Assembly (NCBI GenBank): GCA_017472575.1
Contig: JAFUPX010000010.1
Span: 62,001 to 126,000, forward strand
Source: Clostridia bacterium
Lineage (GTDB): Bacteria > Bacillota > Clostridia > Oscillospirales > Acutalibacteraceae
Length of the DNA: 64,000 bases
Direction: 5' to 3'
Shown: piece by piece, positions 1-9,030 of the stretch
Position numbering within the stretch: the first letter of the stretch is position 1
Layout: each line of letters begins with the position of its first letter
Program-made: the position numbers and the translations under genes
The notes under the pieces: generated by a model
The model's input: only the letters and a program-made list of their open reading frames with translations
Databases searched by the model: none
Told to the model about the DNA's origin: nothing

Positions 1-738
1 GAATGGAAGCAGGTCTTTGCGGTTTGGATAAGGGATGACCTAAAGCACCCTTTTGAGGTGTATAAAAAAATAATTAGCGACATAAAACGAAAGCTTAAGG
101 CGGCACCCGATAATTTAACCTCTTTTTTCTCGGTTGAGGGCGGTGCGGTGCTTGAAAGTGATATTACAAGACTCAACACCTTAAAAAGCGACGGTATTAA
201 AATAATAACTCTCACATGGAACGGCGAAAACCGTATTGCAGGGGGAAGCAAATCGGATGCGGGGCTTACTCGCTTCGGCAAAAAGGTTATAGCCAATATG
301 AACCGATTAGGTATGGGGTGCGATATGTCCCACCTTAATGATAAAAGCTTTTTTCAGGTTATCGAGCTTTGCGAAAAACCGATTGCGACTCATTCGAATT
401 GCAGAGCGGTTTTTGATTGCCCTCGCAATTTAAGCGATGAGCAAATAAAGCTTATAGCCCAAAGAAACGGTCTTATCGGACTAACCTTTTTTCCGGCGTT
501 TTTAGGGGGAGATACCTTTGAAAAGCTGTATGAAAACATATGTCATCTTTTAAATATGGGTCTGGAGCGGCATATTGCTATAGGCTCGGATTTCGACGGC
601 GCAGATATGGATATGCGGCTTAACTCTGTTGCCGATATACCCGAGCTTTTCGTCAGATTAAGCGAAAAAGGCATTAATGACAGAACATTAAACCGCATTT
701 TTTACGAAAATGCGCAAAGTTTTATGAAAAGCCTTTGA
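1..738 (+). CDS. Membrane dipeptidase (peptidase M19), 5' end cut by window
   Basis: This is the C-terminal part of an M19 (renal/membrane dipeptidase family) zinc dipeptidase, which hydrolyses dipeptides. The frame is open from base 1, so the gene starts upstream; the GTG at 58 is internal. Visible family marks are the bridging Glu in SVEGG, His in CDMSHL, His in ATHSNC and the Asp of GSDFDG near the C-terminus. The N-terminal His-x-Asp metal pair lies outside the window. The thrC promoter -35 box overlaps the stop codon of this gene, so thrC is probably transcribed on its own. The family assignment is secure; the substrate is not known. Confidence 0.9.
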   Translation, partial: EWKQVFAVWIRDDLKHPFEVYKKIISDIKRKLKAAPDNLTSFFSVEGGAVLESDITRLNTLKSDGIKIITLTWNGENRIAGGSKSDAGLTRFGKKVIANMNRLGMGCDMSHLNDKSFFQVIELCEKPIATHSNCRAVFDCPRNLSDEQIKLIAQRNGLIGLTFFPAFLGGDTFEKLYENICHLLNMGLERHIAIGSDFDGADMDMRLNSVADIPELFVRLSEKGINDRTLNRIFYENAQSFMKSL

Positions 739-762
739 CAAAAGCATAACAATAGATATAAT
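735..762 (+). promoter_or_regulatory. Sigma-A-type promoter of thrC
   Basis: TTGACA at 735-740 and TATAAT at 757-762 with a 16-nt spacer, 32 nt before the thrC start. The -35 box overlaps the TGA stop of the dipeptidase gene. No riboswitch or T-box fits in the short leader. Confidence 0.75.
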
Positions 763-793
763 TAAAATGTAGAAAAAATTAGGGGATGCAAAA

Positions 794-2281
794 ATGAATT
801 ACATAAGTACAAGAGATAAATCGGTCAAGGTGTCTGCCGCGGCGGCGATAGCACAGGGTATTTCAAATGAGGGTGGCTTGTTTGTTCCAGATACTTTTTC
901 CAAATTCAGCAAAGAGGATTTTACCGCTCTTTGTGAGATGAGTTATATTGACCGCGCAAAATATGTATTAAGCAAATTTTTAAATGACTTTACCGCTGAT
1001 GAAACCGATTACTGCGTTAAGGGCGCTTATACCGGCAGCTTTGATAATGAGGAGCCGGCGCCGCTGAAGGCTCTCGGCGATAATGAATATATGCTCGAAT
1101 TATGGAACGGACCTACCTGCGCTTTTAAGGATTTGGCGCTGCAGTTGCTTCCTTTCCTGCTCACAACCTCTGCCAAAAAGGTTGCAGGTGGAAAGAAGAC
1201 TGTTATTTTGGTTGCAACCTCAGGCGATACCGGTAAGGCGGCACTTGAAGGCTTCTGCGATGTTCCTGACACTGAAATTATGGTTTTCTATCCGAGTGAG
1301 GGCGTAAGTCCTATGCAAAAGCTGCAAATGGATTCGCAAAAGGGCGAAAATGTCCATGTGTGCGCTATAAAAGGCAATTTTGACGATGCTCAGACAGGCG
1401 TTAAAAAAATCTTCACAGATAACGCGGTTAAAGAGCGTTTAGCTCAGAACAATATGCAGTTTTCTTCTGCAAACTCAATAAACTGGGGTAGACTTGCTCC
1501 TCAAATAGTTTATTATATCTCGGTTTACTGTGACCTTTTAAAATCAGGTGCCGATTTAAGCGAGGGCTTTAATGTTGTTGTTCCCACAGGCAACTTCGGA
1601 AATATCCTTGCGGCATACTATGCAAAGAAAATGGGCGCGCCGATAAACAAGCTCATCTGCGCATCAAACGCCAATAATGTTTTGACTGACTTCTTGCGCA
1701 CCGGTACTTATGACCGTAACCGTGAATTCTTTACAACAATGTCTCCTTCAATGGATATTCTTATTTCAAGCAACCTCGAAAGAATGTTGTTTGAGCTTTA
1801 CGGAAATGATGATAAGCAGGTAGCCGCTCTTCAGTCTGAGCTTAGCGCTACAGGTAAATTTACCGTAAGTGACCAAGTAAAGCAGAAAATGGATGAGCTT
1901 TTCTTTGGCGGCTGTTGTGACGATAAGGCTACACTTGCAACAATAGAAAAAATGTTTAAGGATAAAACCTATCTTTGCGATACTCACACCGCTGTTGCGG
2001 TTAATGTCTGCAAGCAGTATAAGGAGGAAACAGGGGATAACCGTCCTACAGTTATTGCATCAACCGCATCTCCTTATAAGTTTGCAAAGAGCGTACTCAC
2101 CGCTGTAACCGATAAAGAAGCGCAAACAGAGTTTGATAATGTACGCTTGCTTGCTTCTGTTACAAATACTCAGGTTCCCGCGCCTATAAAGGCACTTGAA
2201 AATGCTGAGGTAAGATTTAAGGAAATTTGCGAAAAGGACGAAATGCTCAAAGCAGTTTATAATGCTCTTGGTATAGAATAA
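794..2281 (+). CDS. thrC: Threonine synthase
   Basis: PLP enzyme converting O-phosphohomoserine to L-threonine and phosphate. The 495-residue length fits the long threonine synthase class. The PLP-lysine motif NGPTCAFKDLALQ is seen with Lys at about residue 112, and a glycine-rich phosphate-binding segment VVPTGNFGN lies around residue 260. The start ATG follows GGGGATGCAAAA. The gene is monocistronic, with its own promoter upstream and a strong hairpin downstream. Its product feeds ilvA, encoded 23 kb downstream, which deaminates threonine for isoleucine synthesis. Confidence 0.95.
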   Translation: MNYISTRDKSVKVSAAAAIAQGISNEGGLFVPDTFSKFSKEDFTALCEMSYIDRAKYVLSKFLNDFTADETDYCVKGAYTGSFDNEEPAPLKALGDNEYMLELWNGPTCAFKDLALQLLPFLLTTSAKKVAGGKKTVILVATSGDTGKAALEGFCDVPDTEIMVFYPSEGVSPMQKLQMDSQKGENVHVCAIKGNFDDAQTGVKKIFTDNAVKERLAQNNMQFSSANSINWGRLAPQIVYYISVYCDLLKSGADLSEGFNVVVPTGNFGNILAAYYAKKMGAPINKLICASNANNVLTDFLRTGTYDRNREFFTTMSPSMDILISSNLERMLFELYGNDDKQVAALQSELSATGKFTVSDQVKQKMDELFFGGCCDDKATLATIEKMFKDKTYLCDTHTAVAVNVCKQYKEETGDNRPTVIASTASPYKFAKSVLTAVTDKEAQTEFDNVRLLASVTNTQVPAPIKALENAEVRFKEICEKDEMLKAVYNALGIE

Positions 2282-2286
2282 AAGAA

Positions 2287-2315
2287 ATAAAGGCGCAGAA
2301 TTTCTGCGCCTTTAT
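2287..2315. terminator. Rho-independent terminator after thrC
   Basis: Perfect 14-bp palindrome (2287-2300 with 2302-2315) built around AAAGGCGCAGAA, with short A and T tracts on the two sides. It can serve thrC and the convergent DUF1540 gene. Confidence 0.8.
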
Positions 2316-2333
2316 CAGTCCTGACGGTCGATA

Positions 2334-2498
2334 CTATTTCATTTTAAAAGTATCGCAGCAGGTCTCGCTGATTGTGCTGGCTGTTGTATTGCCAACCTTG
2401 ATTTTTCCTGCACTGCAGGTATCGTTTTCGGCATGGTACTTACAGTTTGAAACGCTGCATTCAATACAGTAATTTGTTTCACATTTACAATCTGACAT
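2334..2498 (-). CDS. DUF1540 domain small cysteine-rich protein
   Basis: A 54-codon reading frame. The translation begins MSDCKCETNYC and contains CSVSNCKYH, DTCSAGKIKVG and SETCCDTF, the cysteine/histidine pattern of DUF1540 proteins, which are common in spore-forming Clostridia and Bacilli and have no firmly known function. Eight cysteines in 54 residues suggest metal binding; that is inference. A ribosome binding site (GGAAAGGA) precedes the ATG. The gene is convergent with thrC. Confidence 0.85.
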   Translation of the reverse strand: MSDCKCETNYCIECSVSNCKYHAENDTCSAGKIKVGNTTASTISETCCDTFKMK

Positions 2499-2581
2499 CA
2501 GTAAACAAGTCCTTTCCGACCTTTTTTAGGTCATAATTATTATTGCTCAAAATTTAAAATATATGTAAAGGAGGCGAGAGT

Positions 2582-3259
2582 TTGAAGCTTTTTACAATTT
2601 CCGATTTGCATTTATCTTTCGGTGTGGACAAGCCGATGGATATTTTCGGCGGCTGGAGCGACTATACCGAAAGAATAGAAAAAAATTGGAAAAAAATTGT
2701 AACAGAAGAGGATGTTGTGGTACTTCCCGGAGATTTGTCCTGGGGACTGAAATTAGAAGAAACTTTAGAGGATTTCCGTTTTCTTGACTCTTTGCCGGGT
2801 AAAAAGTATATTCTTAAGGGCAATCACGATTTATGGTGGTCAACGGCAAAAAAACTGAGGGAATTTTTTGCTGAAAACGAGATAAAATCGGTTGACATAA
2901 TATTTAATGATTGCGCTGTTTGCGGAAAATATGCTATTGCCGGAACGCGCGGATGGTTTTATGACGATAAGGCAAATAAAAAGATTTTGGCAAGAGAGGC
3001 GGGCAGACTTGAAGCCTCGATTTTAAAGGCAAAAGAAACAGGGCTTGAAATACTTGTCTTTTTGCATTATCCCCCTGTTTTCGGAGAGCTTGTTTGTGAG
3101 GAAATTTTTTCGGTTTTGAAAAAATATGATATAAAAAGGGTGTTCTATGGGCATATCCACGGTGCAGGCGCGGCAAATGCCGTCAGCGAATATGACGGTA
3201 TAAAATTTAAGCTTGTTTCCTGTGATTGCGTGGATTTTACACCTGTATATATTGCATAA
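2582..3259 (+). CDS. Calcineurin-like metallophosphoesterase
   Basis: Two-metal phosphoesterase of 225 residues, substrate unknown. Motifs in order: DLHLS (Asp8, His10), GDLSWG (Asp51), KGNHDLWW (Asn81, His82), HYPP and YGHIHG near the C-terminus, i.e. the complete metal-binding set. The start is TTG at 2582, chosen because AAAGGAGGCGAGAG lies just upstream and the sequence then opens directly with the first beta strand (MKLFTISDLH). No signal peptide, so cytoplasmic. It stands alone between the DUF1540 gene and tig. Confidence 0.9.
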   Translation: MKLFTISDLHLSFGVDKPMDIFGGWSDYTERIEKNWKKIVTEEDVVVLPGDLSWGLKLEETLEDFRFLDSLPGKKYILKGNHDLWWSTAKKLREFFAENEIKSVDIIFNDCAVCGKYAIAGTRGWFYDDKANKKILAREAGRLEASILKAKETGLEILVFLHYPPVFGELVCEEIFSVLKKYDIKRVFYGHIHGAGAANAVSEYDGIKFKLVSCDCVDFTPVYIA

Positions 3260-3302
3260 TTCTATCTAAAATTATTTTTTTACAAATTGTTAAAAAAATA
3301 TG

Positions 3303-3331
3303 TGGAAAAAAAACACAGTATATGCTATAAT
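3303..3331 (+). promoter_or_regulatory. Probable promoter of tig
   Basis: TATAAT at 3326-3331, with a poor -35 (TGGAAA, 3303-3308) 17 nt upstream. AT-rich context, 52 nt before the tig start. Confidence 0.5.
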
Positions 3332-3382
3332 TAAATGAATTATTGTAAATCGGGAGAAACGATTTATGCGGAGGTATAAAAA

Positions 3383-4765
3383 ATGAGTTTAAAAGAAACA
3401 AAAAAGATTGCTGAAAACAGATATCAGCTTGAAATCACTGTTGACGGCGAGAAGTTTCGCGAGGCTATCGCTGAAACCTATAAAAGAAACGGAAAGAAAA
3501 TAAGCGTTCCTGGTTTCAGAAAGGGTAAGGCTCCTTTAAGCTTCGTTGAGAAGTACTACGGTGCGGAAATCTTCTTTGAGGACGCTTTCAATCTTCTTTA
3601 TAACGACCTTGTTGAGGACGCTATAACCGAATCGGGACTTAATGTAATAAATGACAAGATGGACTTTGAGCTTGTTTCCATCTCCAAGGAGGATGGAGTA
3701 GACTTCAAGGTTTCTCTTACAACATATCCGGTAATCGAAATCGGCGAGTATAAGGGCTTAAAGGCTGAAAAGGCTCCCGTTAAGGTAACTGCGGCAGAGG
3801 TTAACGCAGAGGTTAACGCTATGGCTGAAAGAAATGCCCGTATGGTATCTGTAGAGGATAGAGCCGCTAAGGACGGCGACACCGTTGTTATCGACTTTGA
3901 GGGCTTTGTTGACGGTGTAGCTTTTGACGGCGGTAAGGCAGAGGGTCACACTCTCGTTCTCGGCTCGGGTCAGTTTATCCCCGGCTTTGAAAAGCAGATC
4001 GAGGGCAAGAATATCGGAGAAGAGTTTGATGTTAATGTGACCTTCCCCGAGGAGTACGGCGCAAAAGAGCTTGCCGGAAAGGATGCCACCTTCAAGGTTA
4101 AGCTTCACGAAATAAAGGTTCGGGAGCTTCCTGAGATAGATGATGAGTTTGCTAAGGATGTAAGCGAATTCGATACGCTTAAGGATCTTAAGGCTGATTT
4201 AAAGAAGAAGGCTTTAGACCGCAAGAACAAGGCTGCCGAGGAAGAGGTTGAAAACGCTCTTGTTCAGCAGATTGTTGACAGCATTAAGGGTGAAATCCCC
4301 GAGGCTATGTATGAAAACCGCCTTAACCAGAGTGTTGAGGAGTTTGCTTACCGTCTGCAGTCGCAGGGTCTCAACCTTGAAACATATCTTAAGTATACAA
4401 ATTCTTCTATCGAAGATTTCAAGGCTTCTTTCCGTCCTCAGGCTGAGGCTCAGGTTAAGTTCAGACTGGCTCTTGAAAAAATCGTTGAGCTTGAAAAGAT
4501 AACTGCAGACCAGAAGGATATTGATGAGCAGTATGAAAAAATGGCTGCTGATTACGGCATAGAGGTTGATAAGGTTAAAGCCGCTGTTCCTGCAAGTGAG
4601 CTTGAAAAGGATTTGGCTGTAGGCAAGGCTATTGACTTTATTAAGGCTAACGCAGTTATAACCGAGGCCGCTGAAAAGACCGAGGAGAAAAAGCCGGCTG
4701 CAAAAAAAGCAACAACAGCTAAGAAAACAACAACCAAAAAAGTAGAAGAGAAAAAAGAAGACTAA
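3383..4765 (+). CDS. tig: Trigger factor, ribosome-associated chaperone / prolyl isomerase
   Basis: Binds the ribosome exit tunnel and shelters nascent chains. The ribosome-docking signature GFRKGKAP is at residues 44-51, an FKBP-type isomerase domain follows at about 150-250 (GDTVVIDFEGFVDG, GSGQFIPGFEKQIEG), then the helical C-terminal chaperone arms. Length is 460, longer than the usual 430 or so, because of a final low-complexity Lys/Ala/Thr tail of about 25 residues (repeats of AAKKATTAKK type), probably disordered. Neighbours clpP and clpX follow in the classical tig-clpP-clpX order. Confidence 0.97.
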   Translation: MSLKETKKIAENRYQLEITVDGEKFREAIAETYKRNGKKISVPGFRKGKAPLSFVEKYYGAEIFFEDAFNLLYNDLVEDAITESGLNVINDKMDFELVSISKEDGVDFKVSLTTYPVIEIGEYKGLKAEKAPVKVTAAEVNAEVNAMAERNARMVSVEDRAAKDGDTVVIDFEGFVDGVAFDGGKAEGHTLVLGSGQFIPGFEKQIEGKNIGEEFDVNVTFPEEYGAKELAGKDATFKVKLHEIKVRELPEIDDEFAKDVSEFDTLKDLKADLKKKALDRKNKAAEEEVENALVQQIVDSIKGEIPEAMYENRLNQSVEEFAYRLQSQGLNLETYLKYTNSSIEDFKASFRPQAEAQVKFRLALEKIVELEKITADQKDIDEQYEKMAADYGIEVDKVKAAVPASELEKDLAVGKAIDFIKANAVITEAAEKTEEKKPAAKKATTAKKTTTKKVEEKKED

Positions 4766-4820
4766 TTTGTTTATAAATCAGACTTTTTGTTCATAATATT
4801 CGGTATGGGAGGTAAAATAA

Positions 4821-5408
4821 ATGGATATGAGTTTAGTACCGTATGTAGTTGAACAGACTAGTAGAGGAGAGCGTTCCTACGATATTTTTTCAAGACTTTT
4901 AAATGACCGTATAATAATGCTCAACGATCAGGTTGATAACGCCTCGGCAAGCATTGTTATCGCTCAGATGCTTTATCTTGAGGGACAGGACCCCGATAAG
5001 GACATTAATTTTTACATTAACAGCCCCGGCGGCTCTGTTTCGGCAGGTCTGGCTATTTATGACACTATGCAATATATTAAGTGCGATGTAAGCACGATTT
5101 GTATGGGTATGGCGGCAAGCATGGGTGCATTTCTTCTTGCTGCAGGCGCAAAGGGAAAGAGATATGCTCTTCCTAACAGCGAGATTATGATTCATCAGCC
5201 TCTGGGCTCAACCGAAGGTCAGGCAACGGATATTATTATCCATGCTAACCATATCGAAAAGACCAGAAGTAATTTAAACCGAATTCTTTCGGAGAAAACC
5301 GGTCAGCCGCTGGAGGTTATTCAGCGCGATACTGAGCGCGATAACTTTATGTCCGCTGCTGAGGCTGCGGAATACGGCCTTATTGATAAGGTTATTACAA
5401 AGAGATAG
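4821..5408 (+). CDS. clpP: ATP-dependent Clp protease proteolytic subunit
   Basis: Serine protease that forms the tetradecameric Clp chamber. 195 residues with the catalytic triad visible: Ser100 in GMAASMGA, His125 in MIHQPLG and Asp174 in ERDNFMSA. The first residues ([18 protein letters not shown]) match the usual propeptide/axial-loop region. It is followed after 10 nt by clpX, its ATPase partner. RBS GGGAGGT 9 nt before the ATG. Confidence 0.97.
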   Translation: MDMSLVPYVVEQTSRGERSYDIFSRLLNDRIIMLNDQVDNASASIVIAQMLYLEGQDPDKDINFYINSPGGSVSAGLAIYDTMQYIKCDVSTICMGMAASMGAFLLAAGAKGKRYALPNSEIMIHQPLGSTEGQATDIIIHANHIEKTRSNLNRILSEKTGQPLEVIQRDTERDNFMSAAEAAEYGLIDKVITKR

Positions 5409-5418
5409 AGGATAATCT

Positions 5419-6651
5419 ATGCCTAATAACAACGAAAAAGAGATACGCTGCTCCTTTTGCGGTAAAACTCAGGATGAGGTAACTCAGCTTGTTGAGGGTC
5501 CCGGAGTTTACATTTGCGACAGCTGCATCTCCTTTTGCAATGAGCTTGTGTTTGAAAACGCTCAGCCGAAGCGCGGAAAAAAAGAAAAAAAGCAGGAGTT
5601 TGTTTTACCTACTCCTGCCGAAATCAAGGCTCAGCTTGACCAGTATGTAATCGGTCAGGATGAGGCAAAGATAACCCTTTCGGTTGCGGTTTACAACCAC
5701 TATAAGCGAATTTTCAAAAACACTGAAAGCGGAATAGAATTAAATAAGAGCAATGTGCTTATGCTGGGACCTACGGGTGTCGGCAAAACCCTGCTTGCTC
5801 AAACGCTTGCTAAAATTCTTGATGTACCGATTGCCATTACTGATGCCACAACTCTTACCGAGGCAGGCTATGTGGGCGAGGATGTTGAAAATATACTTCT
5901 TCGCCTTATTCAGGCGGCGGATTACGATATAGAAAAGGCGGAGCGCGGAATAATCTATGTTGATGAAATTGACAAGATTGCCCGCAAATCCGAGAATGCT
6001 TCTATAACAAGAGATGTAAGCGGCGAGGGCGTTCAGCAGGCGCTTCTTAAAATTCTTGAGGGAACGGTTTCCAATGTTCCTCCTCAGGGCGGAAGAAAGC
6101 ATCCCCAGCAGGAATTTATCCAGATAAACACAACAAATATCCTCTTTATATGTGCCGGTGCGTTTGACGGTATTGAAAAGGTTATTGAACGCAGAGTAGG
6201 TGGCAGTAGCTTAGGCTTTGGGGCAGATGTTAAGTCTCCCAAGAGCATTGAGGCTCAGGCTCTTACCGAAAAAGCAACCCACAGAGATTTGGTTAAGTTT
6301 GGTCTTATTCCCGAGCTTGTGGGAAGACTTCCCGTTATAACCTCGCTTAAGGGAATGGATAAAGAAACTCTCATAAGAATTATGACCGAGCCGAAAAACG
6401 CCATAACCAAGCAGTATGAAGAGCTTTTCAAAATGGACGGAGTGGAGTTAAAATTTGAAAGGGCGGCACTTGAAAAAATAGCCGACCTCACTATTGAGCG
6501 CAAAACAGGCGCTCGCGGACTTCGTTCGATAATCGAGGGCGCGTTACAGAAATTGATGTTTGAGGTGCCGTCGGATAAAACCATAAAAAGCATAACCGTT
6601 ACAGAAGAAACTGTTAACGGCGGAAATGCAATAATTGAAAAATCAGCATAA
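5419..6651 (+). CDS. clpX: Clp protease ATP-binding subunit ClpX
   Basis: AAA+ unfoldase feeding ClpP. N-terminal C4 zinc finger (Cys11, Cys14, Cys33, Cys36), Walker A GPTGVGKT at 117-124, pore loop GYVG at 150-153, Walker B IIYVDEID near 178, a ClpP-docking LGF-type loop (SSLGFGAD) and sensor-2 GARGLR near the end. Length 410 is typical. A strong hairpin terminator follows. Confidence 0.97.
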   Translation: MPNNNEKEIRCSFCGKTQDEVTQLVEGPGVYICDSCISFCNELVFENAQPKRGKKEKKQEFVLPTPAEIKAQLDQYVIGQDEAKITLSVAVYNHYKRIFKNTESGIELNKSNVLMLGPTGVGKTLLAQTLAKILDVPIAITDATTLTEAGYVGEDVENILLRLIQAADYDIEKAERGIIYVDEIDKIARKSENASITRDVSGEGVQQALLKILEGTVSNVPPQGGRKHPQQEFIQINTTNILFICAGAFDGIEKVIERRVGGSSLGFGADVKSPKSIEAQALTEKATHRDLVKFGLIPELVGRLPVITSLKGMDKETLIRIMTEPKNAITKQYEELFKMDGVELKFERAALEKIADLTIERKTGARGLRSIIEGALQKLMFEVPSDKTIKSITVTEETVNGGNAIIEKSA

Positions 6652-6656
6652 AAAGT

Positions 6657-6685
6657 GACCTGATTCCCGTAGTAGGAATCAGGTC
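6657..6685 (+). terminator. Terminator after clpX
   Basis: 11-bp perfect stem (6657-6667 with 6675-6685, GACCTGATTCC), 7-nt loop, then GTTGCTTTTT. Confidence 0.85.
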
Positions 6686-6704
6686 GTTGCTTTTTAATTA
6701 TATG

Positions 6705-6947
6705 TTAACAAATTTCTTGCTCAAGATTATCAAACTCAGCAGTGGAAAAGAATTCGCCTAAAGTGATTTCCAAACCGTCACAAAATTTTTTAATTGTTGT
6801 AATAGATATGTCTCTTCGGCTTTTATCCAGCATACTGTATGCAGTTGACGGTGTAACACCTGAAATGTTTGCTAATTCATTTATTTTAATATTTCTTTCC
6901 TTGCATAAATTTTGAAATCTTTCTGCTACAACATCCTTGACATTCAT
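6705..6947 (-). CDS. XRE-family helix-turn-helix transcriptional regulator
   Basis: Small Cro/C1-type DNA-binding protein. The start at 6947 (MNVKDVVAERF) is chosen over an in-frame upstream codon at 6986 because TTGAGGTGA sits 5 nt before it; this gives 80 residues. The HTH spans about residues 18-45 (INELANISGVTPSTAYSMLD). It is transcribed away from a palindrome at 6983-7004, which lies just upstream of its start, so it is likely autoregulated and also controls the divergent promoter. Nothing identifies a physiological signal. Confidence 0.85.
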   Translation of the reverse strand: MNVKDVVAERFQNLCKERNIKINELANISGVTPSTAYSMLDKSRRDISITTIKKFCDGLEITLGEFFSTAEFDNLEQEIC

Positions 6948-6982
6948 TTGTTTCACCTCAAGAATATTGTATGAATTTATTT

Positions 6983-7029
6983 GCAACTGAGTATACGCAG
7001 TTGCGTATTTTTTAAAAATATGCTATACT
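6983..7029 (+). promoter_or_regulatory. Divergent promoter with palindromic operator
   Basis: Perfect 7-bp inverted repeat GCAACTG (6983-6989) / CAGTTGC (6998-7004) with an 8-nt spacer. The plus-strand promoter reads TTGCGT (7001-7006), 17 nt, TATACT (7024-7029), so its -35 overlaps the right arm. This geometry fits repression by the adjacent XRE protein; that is inference. Confidence 0.65.
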
Positions 7030-7070
7030 TCTATTTGCAAAATGCATATTTTTAATTATGGAGGTTTATT

Positions 7071-7223
7071 ATGTAAGTTAAAGTTGAAGATTTTTGTATG
7101 TTGCTAAGCGGTTATGCACCGGAAAGCATCGGTGAAAAGGAAGCGATGCGTTTTTATGAGTTTTTTGGAGTAACGCTTAACAATTTGTTTCATAACAAAA
7201 CAATGGAAATGCTATTAAATTAA
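7071..7223 (+). pseudogene. Small ORF with stop at codon 2 (ATG-TAA)
   Basis: A good RBS (GGAGGT) is followed 5 nt later by ATG TAA, after which the same frame stays open for 48 more codons to a TAA at 7221. The downstream frame reads VKVEDFCMLLSGY... ending MEMLLN. One base change at codon 2 would restore a 50-residue protein. An internal ATG (7098) exists without a clear RBS. Either a recent nonsense mutation, a sequencing error, or translation from 7098. No recognised family. Confidence 0.5.
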
Positions 7224-7241
7224 AAGTTAAAGAAGTTGATT

Positions 7242-8906
7242 CTATTTAATAACCGTAAATTTTTTGCGTTCTGCCTTTAAAACCTTGTCACAAACAGAAA
7301 CACTTGTACCGCGGTGGGTGATAAATAAAACGGTTTTATCGGGCAGTGTCTTGATGTTTGATAAAAGCCTTGTTTCGGTCTGCTCGTCAAGTGCGGAGGT
7401 GGATTCGTCTAGCAAAAGAATCGGCGCGTTTGTAAGCAACGCTCTTGCTATTGATATTCTCTGCAGCTGACCCTCCGAAAGTCCCGAGCCGCGCTCTGAA
7501 ATAACGGTATCAAAGCCCTCGGGCAGGGAGGAGATGAAATCATATATTTCGGCATTTTTTGCTGCCTTTATTATTTCCTTTTCGCTTATGCTGTTGTTGC
7601 AAAGAGTGATGTTCTCACGAATGGTACCTGAAAGTATCAGGTTGCCCTGAGGAACATAAGCGAAAAGGGCGCGTGTTGTTGCGTTAACCTGAGTATTACC
7701 GTTAATGGTTATTGACCCTGAATCAGGCTCGTAAAGATCGAGTAACAGCTTAAAAAATGTGCTTTTTCCGCATCCTGAGCGGCCTGTTACAGCAGTTATA
7801 TGCCCCTTTTCGATTTCAAAATTGCAGTTTTTGAGTGTTCCTTCGTCCTTGTAGGAGAAGGACATATCCTTTACAACGATTTTTTCAAAGCTTTTTGCTA
7901 ACGATTTTATTTTTTTCTCATTCAGAGCCTTTGGCTCTTTTTCTTTGCTTTCAAGCTCGATAAGCCGCTCAGCAGAGGCAAGCGCAGAGTAATACTGCGG
8001 CATAATTCCTGAAACATTTTGCAAAGGGGCGCGAAGCTGTGAGACAAGCTGTAAAAAAGCAGTTAAAGTACCGTAGGTAATTGTACCGGCGGCGATAAGA
8101 CCTGCTCCCCAGAGCAGAACGGCATAATATCCAATAGTGAAAAAGGAATAAAGAGCGGAATTTGCCGTAACAGAAATATAATTTTTTTTAACTTTTATCT
8201 TATAGTTTTCGTCCATAAGCATATTTAATTTTCTTAAAAAGGGTGCTTCTGAAACAAAAGATTTTAGAACAACAAGGTTCTGGAAGCATTCCTGTAAAAA
8301 GGAACGGGTTAGCCCCTCTGTGCGCTGACTTTCCTTATGCAGATATTTGAATTTCTTGTTTATAATTCTCCCGATAAAGGGTATGGTTGTTCCGAGAACA
8401 AGGATTATAACGGCAAAGGTGCTGTTAAGAAAAAGCAGAGTTCCCACACCTGCAATAATTTTTGCCAGCATTGAAACGACGCTTGGAATAAGTCCTACCG
8501 CCGCTGTTACTATTATATCGGTATCTGAGGTAAATCTCGTTAAAAGGTCACCTGAATGAAAAGCGGAAATATCCGAAAATTTTGTTGCGGCAACAGAGGT
8601 GAACATACTGCGCCTTAGCTCGTTGGTCATTTTTCCCGAAATATGGGTTTTTAACACCGAGGAGGCAGCCGATAACACTACCTGAAAAATTATAACGGCA
8701 AAAAGCGATATTCCGCTTTTTAAAAGACTGCCGTTTTTATCCAAGGTTGCAATATCAATAACATCTTTTGAAATCAGCGCAAGAACAACATAGCTTACTG
8801 CCAGCACCGCACTCATAAGGGAAAGCAGCAGTACTGTCGGTATAAATTTTTTTAGTTTCGAATAAACCCAAAAAAGTGTATTTTTGTTATTTTTCTGCCC
8901 GTTCAT
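7242..8906 (-). CDS. ABC transporter, fused transmembrane and ATPase domains
   Basis: 554-residue half-transporter of the exporter type: about six transmembrane helices (residues roughly 20-310) followed by a nucleotide-binding domain with Walker A GRSGCGKST, signature LSEGQLQRIS and Walker B PILLLDEST. It probably works as a homodimer, since no partner subunit lies beside it. No N-terminal C39 peptidase domain, so a bacteriocin-maturation role is not supported. Substrate unknown. It is convergent with the small broken ORF and monocistronic. Confidence 0.9.
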   Translation of the reverse strand: MNGQKNNKNTLFWVYSKLKKFIPTVLLLSLMSAVLAVSYVVLALISKDVIDIATLDKNGSLLKSGISLFAVIIFQVVLSAASSVLKTHISGKMTNELRRSMFTSVAATKFSDISAFHSGDLLTRFTSDTDIIVTAAVGLIPSVVSMLAKIIAGVGTLLFLNSTFAVIILVLGTTIPFIGRIINKKFKYLHKESQRTEGLTRSFLQECFQNLVVLKSFVSEAPFLRKLNMLMDENYKIKVKKNYISVTANSALYSFFTIGYYAVLLWGAGLIAAGTITYGTLTAFLQLVSQLRAPLQNVSGIMPQYYSALASAERLIELESKEKEPKALNEKKIKSLAKSFEKIVVKDMSFSYKDEGTLKNCNFEIEKGHITAVTGRSGCGKSTFFKLLLDLYEPDSGSITINGNTQVNATTRALFAYVPQGNLILSGTIRENITLCNNSISEKEIIKAAKNAEIYDFISSLPEGFDTVISERGSGLSEGQLQRISIARALLTNAPILLLDESTSALDEQTETRLLSNIKTLPDKTVLFITHRGTSVSVCDKVLKAERKKFTVIK

Positions 8907-9030
8907 TATAATATTTCTCCATTTTTATTAACAAAAGGTTAATTTTATTATATATTAAATTATTTTATATTGCAAGTCGAAGTAGGTTTGTTGTATAATA
9001 AAGAAAAAATATATAAACCGAGGTATAGAA

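Noticed and set aside
4899..6593. Antisense reading frames over tig, clpP and clpX
   Set aside because: Long frames on the minus strand follow from codon bias of the real genes; they lack ribosome binding sites and recognisable domains.
7071..8906. Bacteriocin precursor plus dedicated exporter
   Set aside because: The small frame has no double-glycine leader, is stopped at codon 2 and is convergent with the ABC gene; the ABC protein has no C39 peptidase domain.
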